11,528 nt of DNA from NCBI GenBank assembly GCA_003241595.1, contig QFOU01000042.1:1-11528 (forward strand). The letters are read 5' to 3'. The stretch comes from Pseudomonas fluorescens. GTDB taxonomy: Bacteria > Pseudomonadota > Alphaproteobacteria > UBA2136 > UBA6156. The translations under genes and the position numbers were made by a program. This document shows positions 6,930-11,528 of the stretch, piece after piece. Each line of letters starts with the position of its first letter. The first letter of the stretch is position 1. The notes under the pieces were generated by a model. The model ran no database searches. It had not been told where the DNA came from and saw nothing but the letters and a program-made list of their open reading frames with translations.

Positions 6930-7814
6930 TTACGATTGGAGATTGGTGGGCGTGTCTTGCAGGTGGCTGAGTTCGTCGGCGGTGAAAGTGACGGTCTGGC
7001 CCGAGGTGTTGTCGGTGAGCGTGATAGTGCCCAGCGCGATCAGATCGGCCAGTTCGTCGGCGGGCAGGCTGGCCAACGCGGCGAGCATGCGCGGACGGGC
7101 GTCATCGGCGGCGAAGGTGGGGGATTCGGGGTCGAAGGTGCTGAGATCGTCTTCCGCGAACAGGCGCATTAAAAGCGTGGTGGGTTCGAGGCTGGCGTCC
7201 AGCGCTTCCTGCTCGGTAATGGTTTGGAGCAGAAGCTTGAGACGGGTCCAGTCGTCTTCCGACACCGGCTCTTCACCTTCGGCGGGCGGGAGCGCTTGCA
7301 GCATGAGGGCGGTGGCGACATCGGTATTGGCAAATACCACGAACAGAGTTGGTGTTTGCACCGAGTTCTCGAAATAGTAGGACAGGCATTCGGCGGCGGT
7401 GGCACCGGTAAGGGGGATGAGTGACTGGTAGCGGTTGGACAGATCGGCGGGTTCGAGGGTGACCGCGAAGATGCCGCCTTCGGTTTGGGTGAGCGTACTG
7501 AAGGGCAGGCCTTGGGCCACTTCGTTGGCATATGCCTTGAGAATGCTGGCTTCGTTACCCGAGGCGCTACAGTTGGCAAAGGCGAGGGCACCCAGTTGCG
7601 GGTGTTGGAGTTGCAGGCTGACGGTGAGGGTATGTTTGGTATCGTGGGCCATGAGGGCAGCAGCGGCGAGGAGTTCGGCCAGTGTTTGGGTGCACTCGGT
7701 GGGGGAGGACAGGCTGGGGATGTGCTCGCCGAGGCCGTGCAGGCGCAACAGGCGGCCACGCACCGGCAGGTTATGGAACTGGAAGGGGAGAAGAATGTTG
7801 GCGGCGGTTGTCAT
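6930..7814 (-). CDS. hslO: Hsp33-family chaperone lacking all four redox-switch cysteines
   Basis: The product has 294 residues, the normal Hsp33 length. The N-terminal holdase fold is recognisable: LPFQFHNLPVRGRLLRL at 9-25, AAALMAHDTKHTLTVSLQLQ at 51-70, RYQSLIPLTGATAAECLSYY at 128-147, ENSVQTPT at 149-156, DDW at 187-189 and LLMRLFAEDD at 214-223. In the C-terminal switch the usual FxCxCSRER is FAADDARPR (234-242), and the usual TCEFCG is TDNTSG (267-272). Both CxC and CxxC zinc motifs are therefore gone, although flanking residues align. Classical Hsp33 is a cytoplasmic holdase activated when these cysteines oxidise and release zinc; this copy cannot use that switch. The three cysteines left (41, 82, 143) lie elsewhere. 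Start ATG at 7814 has GGAAGGA about 10 bases upstream. The gene follows the small membrane-protein gene by 2 bases and precedes sufT by 6. Confidence 0.85.
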   Translation of the reverse strand: MTTAANILLPFQFHNLPVRGRLLRLHGLGEHIPSLSSPTECTQTLAELLAAAALMAHDTKHTLTVSLQLQHPQLGALAFANCSASGNEASILKAYANEVAQGLPFSTLTQTEGGIFAVTLEPADLSNRYQSLIPLTGATAAECLSYYFENSVQTPTLFVVFANTDVATALMLQALPPAEGEEPVSEDDWTRLKLLLQTITEQEALDASLEPTTLLMRLFAEDDLSTFDPESPTFAADDARPRMLAALASLPADELADLIALGTITLTDNTSGQTVTFTADELSHLQDTPTNLQS

Positions 7815-7816
7815 AT

Positions 7817-8092
7817 TTAGAGAATCCTTCCGGTTAGACGCTTATGCGCCATGTTAAGAGCAAATATTACACCGCCAACCGGTAGGAATGCCATTACCTC
7901 GGATGGAATGAGAGAACCCCAGTTGATCTGGTAGAAGAGCCAGCTAATGAGGGCGAAGACGCCTGCTTCGGCAATAGCTGCAAGAGCGGCCAGTAGGTTG
8001 CGGTGCGCGCGGAATACTTCGGCCAGACCGAATAACAGCAGGGTAAGGCTTGCTGTTGCGAGGAATATCAAGGTGAACGTATTACCAACCAT
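7817..8092 (-). CDS. Small three-helix membrane protein, function unknown
   Basis: The product has 91 residues and I do not recognise a family. It has three probable membrane segments at about 4-25, 33-54 and 62-80, separated by a basic FRAHRN loop and a QINWGS loop, and ends in the basic tail HKRLTGRIL. This predicts an inner-membrane protein with a positively charged cytoplasmic C-terminus. It is the first gene of a tight operon, with only 2 bases between its stop and the hslO start. That linkage, rather than any motif, is the reason to think it is expressed with the Hsp33-like and SufT proteins. No Shine-Dalgarno precedes the ATG. A weak promoter (TTGTTT, 18 bp, TGATAT) would start transcription almost at the ATG, so a leaderless message is possible. 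Confidence 0.65.
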   Translation of the reverse strand: MVGNTFTLIFLATASLTLLLFGLAEVFRAHRNLLAALAAIAEAGVFALISWLFYQINWGSLIPSEVMAFLPVGGVIFALNMAHKRLTGRIL

Positions 8093-8101
8093 GTGTGGCT
8101 G

Positions 8102-8131
8102 ATATCAAATTCAGGGCGATTGAGCAAACAA
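8102..8131 (-). promoter_or_regulatory. Weak candidate promoter of the membrane protein-hslO-sufT operon
   Basis: On the minus strand TTGTTT (8131-8126), an 18-bp spacer and TGATAT (8107-8102) lie just upstream of the ATG at 8092. Each hexamer is a partial match only, and the -35 overlaps the T-tract of the hairpin terminator at 8126-8156. Confidence 0.25.
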
Positions 8132-8266
8132 AATGGCCCGCATGGGGGAGCGGGCCGGGCCGTGAGGCCTCTCATTAGAAAGGCCTGCGGGGGAGCAGGC
8201 CTCAAGAGAACCGCGCCGAGGGGTGGGGGGGAGGAGGCGCGGGTAAGGAGAGACTAACAGGTTGGA
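8122..8266 (-). ncRNA. Candidate small RNA with three C-rich-loop hairpins
   Basis: Read on the minus strand, three hairpins follow one another. At 8242-8211 CCGCGCC/GGCGCGG closes an 18-base loop containing TCCTCC. At 8202-8181 AGGCCTGC/GCAGGCCT closes TCCCCC. At 8156-8135 GGCCCGC/GCGGGCC closes TCCCCCAT and is followed by ATTTTGTTTG. All stems are perfect 7-8 bp. Three stem-loops with exposed C-rich anti-Shine-Dalgarno loops, the last acting as terminator, in roughly 130-145 nt, is the design of alphaproteobacterial trans-acting RNAs such as the alpha-r14 family (NfeR1) and resembles the CCUCCUCCC-type RNAs of Rhodobacter. The 5' end is uncertain. A possible -35 GTGACA (8301-8296) with a poor -10 near 8278-8273 gives about 8266. 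No protein frame of note overlaps it. Confidence 0.5.
8126..8156 (-). terminator. Rho-independent terminator on the minus strand
   Basis: A perfect 7-bp GC stem (GGCCCGC/GCGGGCC, 8156-8135) with an 8-base loop is followed by ATTTTGTTTG. The T-rich tract exists only on the minus-strand side, which fixes the direction. It lies upstream of the 91-residue gene, so it must end a separate transcript, presumably the small RNA. Confidence 0.6.
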
Positions 8267-8285
8267 TGAGGTTGAAAAGGGGTGT

Positions 8286-8315
8286 TTGTGACATGTGTCA
8301 CAGTGGTGTGATAAA
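8286..8315 (+). promoter_or_regulatory. Candidate pepF promoter overlapping the CRP-type box
   Basis: TTGTGA (8286-8291), 18 bp, GATAAA (8310-8315): four of six matches to each sigma-70 hexamer. Transcription would start near 8322, leaving a leader of about 90 bases before pepF. The -35 overlaps the palindrome at 8287-8302. Confidence 0.35.
8287..8302. promoter_or_regulatory. CRP/FNR-family-type operator, TGTGA-N6-TCACA
   Basis: TGTGACATGTGTCACA has 6-bp perfect arms (TGTGAC/GTCACA) and fits the TGTGA-N6-TCACA consensus of CRP exactly. It sits between the candidate RNA (minus) and pepF (plus), overlapping possible -35 elements in both directions. Whether this organism has a CRP-family regulator with this specificity cannot be judged from the window. 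Confidence 0.55.
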
Positions 8316-8410
8316 CTTGCACGGACATGCCGTTTGGCTTGAGTTGGTCGGGAGGCTGTGGAAAGGTGGAGGCCATTAAAATGCCCCAGTAGTAAGAAGG
8401 AATTGAGTGT

Positions 8411-10249
8411 ATGAGCAAGGATGTGAGCCCCGCCGTATTGGGAACCCAGGACGTGAACTGGAACCTGACGGCGTTCTATGCGGCGCCGGATGATACCGCG
8501 GTGGGCGTTGACCTTGCGACCTTGAAGGGGTTGCTGGCGGCATTTGAAGTGGACTTCAAGGGCAGGTTGGATACCCGGTTGGGTGATGCGTTGGATGCGT
8601 ACACTACTATAGTCAAGCTGATGGTGAAGTTGCAGGCTTACTTTGATTTAGGTTTGGCGCGCGATACCACCAATGCGTTGCTGCGTAAGGAAGCCAGCAA
8701 AGTGCAGGAGGCGATGGCACAGGGGCAAGGCAAGCACCTGACTTTTTTTGATCTGGAGATCGCACGTTTGGAGGAGGGGGCGTTACAGGTGCAGATCCAG
8801 GCCGGTGACGGGCGGGTGTTGAAGCACTTGCCGATGATCCAGCACATCCGGAAGTTGGGTCAGCATCATTTGGAAGAGGCGGTGGAAACTTCGCTGACCT
8901 TGCGAGCGCCGTTCGGCCCCAGTGAGTGGAGCGATATGATGAGCGAGCTGGAAAGCGGGTTGCGTTTTGAGCTGGACGGCAAGGTAATGAACCTGCCTGA
9001 AATTCTGCATGTCATGGGTGAAGATCGGGATGGTGAGCGTCGGGCTAGGGCACTGGCGGTGGTGAATGACGGGTTGGACGTGCAGAAGCAGACCTACTTC
9101 ATGGCGCGGACATTGAATGTGGTGGCGGGGAATAATCTGGCCGATAACGATGCGCGCGGGTTTACCCATGCGATGCAGGCGACCAATCTGAATAATCAGG
9201 TGGATGATACGACCGTAGAGGCGTTGCATGAGGTGGTGCGCACCCGTGGGGCGGAGTTGGCGCGGCGATTTTACCAGATGAAGGCCCGTTTGTTAAAAAT
9301 GGACACGCTGCGCTGGAGTGACCGGAATGCGCCGATGCCGTTTGCACCTGAGGGTCGTGTGGATTGGCCGGAGGCGTGCCGGATTGTGATCGCGGCTTAT
9401 ACGGAATTTTCTCCGACGTTGGGTGCGTTGGTTGAGAAAGTGCTCGACCCGAATAATGGGTGGGTGGATGCGCCGCCGAGCGAGACCAAAATCTCGGGTG
9501 CCTTTGATTACACGACAGTGACTCCGGATGGTGCGCGCAGTTATATGCTACTGAACTACTTAGGTAGTAATGATGATGTGATGACGCTGGCCCACGAGCT
9601 GGGCCATGCGGTGCATGGTTTGCTGGGTGCGGATGCCCAAGGTGCGCTGATGTGGCATGCGCCGACAGTGTATGCCGAGACGGCGAGTATCTTTGGCGAG
9701 ATGCTGACGTTTGAGAGCTTGTTGCGGGTGACCGAGGACAAGCGTGTGCGCTTAAGCATGTTCATGGACAAGATGATGCACTTTCTCAATACCGTGGTGC
9801 GGCAGATCTGTTTCTCGGAATTTGAGCAGGCGCTGTATGCCAAGCGGCGCGAGGGCAAGCTTTCGATCGAAGATATTGACGGGCTGTGGCTGGATGCGAC
9901 CGTGCGTTTTTATGGCGAAGATGGTGATGTATTTACTTATGGTGATACCAACCACTTGTGGAGTTACGTGAGCCATTTCCATGCGTATCGACCTTTTTAT
10001 GTGTACGCCTACGCGTTTGGAGAGTTGTTTACCCAGAGTTTGATGGCCACGCGGGAGACGGTTGGGGATCGGTTTGAGCCGCTTTATCTTGACCTGTTGC
10101 GTGCCGGTGGGACCAAGGATGCGGTGGGTTTGATGCAACCGTTCGGTTTGAATCCGAATGAGGCGAGTTTCTGGCAGAATGGGTTGGAATCGTCGTTCGG
10201 CCACTGGCTGAGCGAAGCTGAGCGTTTAGTTGAGGAATTGGGGCTGTAA
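8411..10249 (+). CDS. pepF: M3-family oligoendopeptidase F
   Basis: The product has 612 residues, the usual length for PepF. It is a zinc metallopeptidase that trims short peptides in the cytoplasm; there is no signal peptide. The N-terminus (WNLTAFYAAPDD) and the helical prolyl-free region match the M3B group. The active site is HELGH at 395-399, with His395 and His399 as zinc ligands and Glu396 as catalytic base. The third ligand is probably Glu423 in the YAETASIFGEM segment. HFHAYRPFYVYAYAFG at 522-537 is the conserved substrate-binding stretch near the C-terminus. The start ATG has AGAAGGA nine bases upstream. It is monocistronic: the next plus-strand gene lies beyond a convergent tRNA. 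All key residues are present, so the enzyme looks active. Confidence 0.93.
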   Translation: MSKDVSPAVLGTQDVNWNLTAFYAAPDDTAVGVDLATLKGLLAAFEVDFKGRLDTRLGDALDAYTTIVKLMVKLQAYFDLGLARDTTNALLRKEASKVQEAMAQGQGKHLTFFDLEIARLEEGALQVQIQAGDGRVLKHLPMIQHIRKLGQHHLEEAVETSLTLRAPFGPSEWSDMMSELESGLRFELDGKVMNLPEILHVMGEDRDGERRARALAVVNDGLDVQKQTYFMARTLNVVAGNNLADNDARGFTHAMQATNLNNQVDDTTVEALHEVVRTRGAELARRFYQMKARLLKMDTLRWSDRNAPMPFAPEGRVDWPEACRIVIAAYTEFSPTLGALVEKVLDPNNGWVDAPPSETKISGAFDYTTVTPDGARSYMLLNYLGSNDDVMTLAHELGHAVHGLLGADAQGALMWHAPTVYAETASIFGEMLTFESLLRVTEDKRVRLSMFMDKMMHFLNTVVRQICFSEFEQALYAKRREGKLSIEDIDGLWLDATVRFYGEDGDVFTYGDTNHLWSYVSHFHAYRPFYVYAYAFGELFTQSLMATRETVGDRFEPLYLDLLRAGGTKDAVGLMQPFGLNPNEASFWQNGLESSFGHWLSEAERLVEELGL

Positions 10250-10263
10250 GAGCCAAAAATCAG

Positions 10264-10347
10264 TGGTGCCGGTGGTCAGACTCGAACTGACACTCCTCTC
10301 GGAACGGGATTTTGAATCCCGCGCGTCTACCATTTCACCACACCGGC
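10264..10347 (-). tRNA. tRNA-Leu (anticodon CAA), CCA encoded
   Basis: The acceptor stem is GCCGGTG/CACCGGC, the discriminator base is A, and CCA is encoded at 10266-10264. The anticodon stem-loop is CGGGA-TTCAAAA-TCCCG, giving CAA for UUG codons. The variable arm is long (TCC-GAGA-GGA, class II) and the T-arm is GTCAG-TTCGAGT-CTGAC. The D-arm contains TGGTGAAATGGTAGACGC, typical of tRNA-Leu. The gene converges on pepF, with 14 bases between them. Confidence 0.95.
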
Positions 10348-10424
10348 ACGGCCTTGGCTGGAACGTTCTTTGCCAGAATTGTGACGGATTGACAAGAGGG
10401 GTGTGGCTCCGGCATGGAAGAACC

Positions 10425-10943
10425 ATGACATGGTTAACTGTTTTTCCTGAAAATACGCCGTTGGCGCAGGGCTGTGTGGTGGCCATTGGGAATTTTGACG
10501 GCGTGCACCAAGGGCATCTGCATGTGTTGGCGTTGGCTAAGAGTGAAGCTGAGGCGCGGCATGTGCCACTCGTGGTGCTGACGTTCGAGCCGCACCCGCG
10601 CAGTGTGCTGCGACCTGATGTGCCGCTAATGCGGTTGACCACTTTGGACGAGAAAGTGGTACTGCTGGCGAAGGCGGGTGTGGACGGTGTGGCGGTGCTG
10701 AATTTCAGCCTTGAAATGGCGGGGTGGACGCCGGCGTACTTCATGGATGAGGTATTGGTTAGATGGTTGGGGGCCAAGGCGGTGTGCGTGGGTGAGAATT
10801 TCCGGTTTGGGCATAAAGCGAGTGGCGATGTGGAATTGCTAGCTCCACAAACGACTTTCACCACTCATGCCGTTCCTTTATTCAAGGATGAGGCAGGAGT
10901 GGTGAGCTCGAGTCGTCTGCGGGCGCAGAAGGCTGTCGTTTAA
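10425..10943 (+). CDS. ribF: RibF-like FMN adenylyltransferase (FAD synthetase) domain only; riboflavin kinase domain absent
   Basis: The product has 172 residues against about 310 for bifunctional RibF. The nucleotidyltransferase domain is complete in its motifs: VVAIGNFDGVHQGH at 18-31 (with the HxGH-type ATP site), LTFEPHP at 52-58, FSLEMAGWTPAYFMDEVL at 94-111, VGENFRFGHKASGD at 122-135, and SSSRLR at 161-166. In the family this domain converts FMN plus ATP to FAD. The protein stops six residues later, where the linker and riboflavin kinase domain would begin, and no frame downstream encodes the kinase. The gene lies just before ileS, the classical ribF-ileS order, which supports descent from the normal ribF. 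ATG 10425 is preceded by GGAAG at short spacing; an in-frame GTG at 10401 after AAGAGGG is an alternative start. Longer versions would run into the tRNA. A monofunctional FAD synthetase and a decaying copy are both possible. Confidence 0.85.
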   Translation: MTWLTVFPENTPLAQGCVVAIGNFDGVHQGHLHVLALAKSEAEARHVPLVVLTFEPHPRSVLRPDVPLMRLTTLDEKVVLLAKAGVDGVAVLNFSLEMAGWTPAYFMDEVLVRWLGAKAVCVGENFRFGHKASGDVELLAPQTTFTTHAVPLFKDEAGVVSSSRLRAQKAVV

Positions 10944-11281
10944 AAGTTTTCAGGATGTCGGGTGGTGTCGGTAAGACCGAGTTGGGCCAGACGATCCAGC
11001 AGTTTGCGCGCATTTTCATCGGTGGATGCTTCTCGTGCGAGGGTGGCAAGTTCGACCGCTACATAGCGTAGACTTTCGGTGTCTCCTTCCAGCGCCATAG
11101 GGACGAATTCGGGATAATCGAAGTACTGAGCGATCAGATGAAGGTCTTCTTCGGTCAGAGTTTTGACCTTGGAAGGCATGGTGAAGGCTGACAAGGCGAG
11201 TGCGGTGTCGGTCTTCTGGACAGGTTCGGCCGGAGGGCCGGTTTCAGGTTTCTGCTGAAGGATATTCGGCATGTAATTCAT
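10940..11281 (-). CDS. Hypothetical protein of 113 residues
   Basis: I do not recognise the family. The first 33 residues are Pro/Gln/Thr-rich and probably disordered. Residues 41-103 look helical, with an acidic start (LTEEDLHLIAQYFDYPEFVP) and then SLRYVAVELATLAREA and NARKLLDRLAQLGL. There is no signal peptide, membrane segment or cysteine, so a small cytoplasmic protein is likely. The start ATG at 11281 has a strong AAGGAGG four bases upstream, good evidence that it is translated. Its TAA (10942-10940) overlaps the ribF TAA on the other strand within TTAA. It sits where the kinase half of ribF would normally be and separates ribF from ileS. Confidence 0.7.
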   Translation of the reverse strand: MNYMPNILQQKPETGPPAEPVQKTDTALALSAFTMPSKVKTLTEEDLHLIAQYFDYPEFVPMALEGDTESLRYVAVELATLAREASTDENARKLLDRLAQLGLTDTTRHPENF

Positions 11282-11285
11282 ATCG

Positions 11286-11292
11286 CCTCCTT
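11286..11292 (-). promoter_or_regulatory. Strong ribosome binding site of the 113-residue gene
   Basis: The minus strand reads AAGGAGG, a full match to the anti-Shine-Dalgarno sequence, four bases before the ATG at 11281-11279. It fixes the start over the second ATG three codons later. Confidence 0.75.
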
Positions 11293-11423
11293 TCTGGCGA
11301 ATGATGAAACGATGCGGTGAGCCTTACAATTAACGTGGTAAGTGTGACACAGGGGGTTGCGAAAGGCCAGCTTTTTCGGTAGTTTTGAAGCCCTCTGGAT
11401 ATTGTAGATAAAGGATTTTCAAC

Positions 11424-11528
11424 GTGGCTGAAGCGCAAAATATGGGGAACGCCGGTAAGGGCAAAGCTGAGGTCAATCCGTGGAGTGAAACTCTGCGCTT
11501 GCCCAAGACCGAGTTTGCCATGCGTGCC
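11424..11528 (+). CDS. ileS: Isoleucyl-tRNA synthetase, N-terminal fragment (runs off the window)
   Basis: The first 35 codons from a GTG are present. Residues 19-35 (NPWSETLRLPKTEFAMR) match the conserved opening of class I IleS, where a 'TLNLPKTDFPMR' segment precedes the catalytic Rossmann fold. The enzyme charges tRNA-Ile in the cytoplasm. The GTG start has AAGGA eight bases upstream (11411-11415). An in-frame ATG at 11442 lacks such a site. Location just after ribF, with one small gene between, fits the common ribF-ileS-lspA order. The intergenic region 11282-11423 is divergent and should carry its promoter, but I could not pick one with confidence. Confidence 0.85.
   Translation, partial: MAEAQNMGNAGKGKAEVNPWSETLRLPKTEFAMRA

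Noticed and set aside
6322..7172. Plus-strand open frames across the spacer and sufT/hslO (6322-6555 and 6453-7172)
   Set aside because: The first has no ribosome site or recognisable content; the second runs antisense through sufT and part of hslO, both of which have clear family motifs.
10243..10263. Intrinsic terminator for tRNA-Leu
   Set aside because: A TTTTT run follows the tRNA on the minus strand, but the only nearby stem (GGCT/AGCC) is 4 bp and lies after the T-run, so the geometry is wrong.
10230..10424. Extended N-terminus of ribF
   Set aside because: The frame is open further upstream, but it overlaps the tRNA-Leu gene and the end of pepF, and the family starts about 20 residues before the GNFDGVH motif, which fits the ATG at 10425.
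10226..10864. Minus-strand 212-codon open frame opposite ribF
   Set aside because: It lies across the tRNA and antisense to the conserved RibF motifs; its Ser/Thr/Pro/Cys-rich product matches nothing.
11340..11423. Promoter of ileS
   Set aside because: Candidates such as TTGCGA with TAGTTT match only three of six at -10, and others lie too close to the ribosome site; none is convincing.

Overview
The window is chromosomal DNA from a Gram-negative bacterium, most likely an alphaproteobacterium. This is inferred from protein character (an Hsp33/HslO with an alphaproteobacterial-looking N-terminus, an M3-family PepF, a SufT-like DUF59 protein), the ribF-to-ileS neighbourhood, and the moderately high GC. 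The species cannot be named from the sequence. There is no rRNA, CRISPR array, transposase or integrase.

Layout. Positions 1-6276 (minus strand) are almost entirely one giant secreted fibre-like protein of about 2075 residues. It has a signal peptide, about 16 'GIGTxxP...LDVSG' repeats, six C-X17-C modules, a YadA-head-like block of 16-residue repeats, and a C-terminal peptidase S74 self-cleaving chaperone domain with a coiled coil. A further minus-strand gene may begin just beyond it at position 33. A 250-bp spacer (6307-6557) holds a perfect 19-bp palindrome and a 22-bp-phased direct repeat. Next comes a tight minus-strand operon (8092 to 6558): a small three-helix membrane protein, Hsp33 and SufT. 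This Hsp33 has lost all four cysteines of its zinc redox switch.

The intergenic region 8093-8410 is not empty. On the minus strand it can fold into three consecutive GC hairpins, each displaying a C-rich loop (UCCUCC or UCCCCC). The last is followed by a T-rich tract, so it looks like a terminated small RNA of the anti-Shine-Dalgarno type known in alphaproteobacteria. A CRP-type box, TGTGA-N6-TCACA, lies between it and the next gene.

On the plus strand lies pepF (8411-10249), an M3 oligoendopeptidase with an intact HELGH zinc site. It converges on a minus-strand tRNA-Leu(CAA) with an encoded CCA. Then comes a short ribF (10425-10943) encoding only the FMN adenylyltransferase half of the usual bifunctional enzyme, a convergent minus-strand 113-residue gene of unknown function whose stop codon overlaps that of ribF, and the first 35 codons of ileS running off the end.

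The housekeeping genes look functional. The points most worth checking are the cysteine-free Hsp33, the triple-hairpin RNA, the kinase-less RibF and the repeat architecture of the giant fibre protein.
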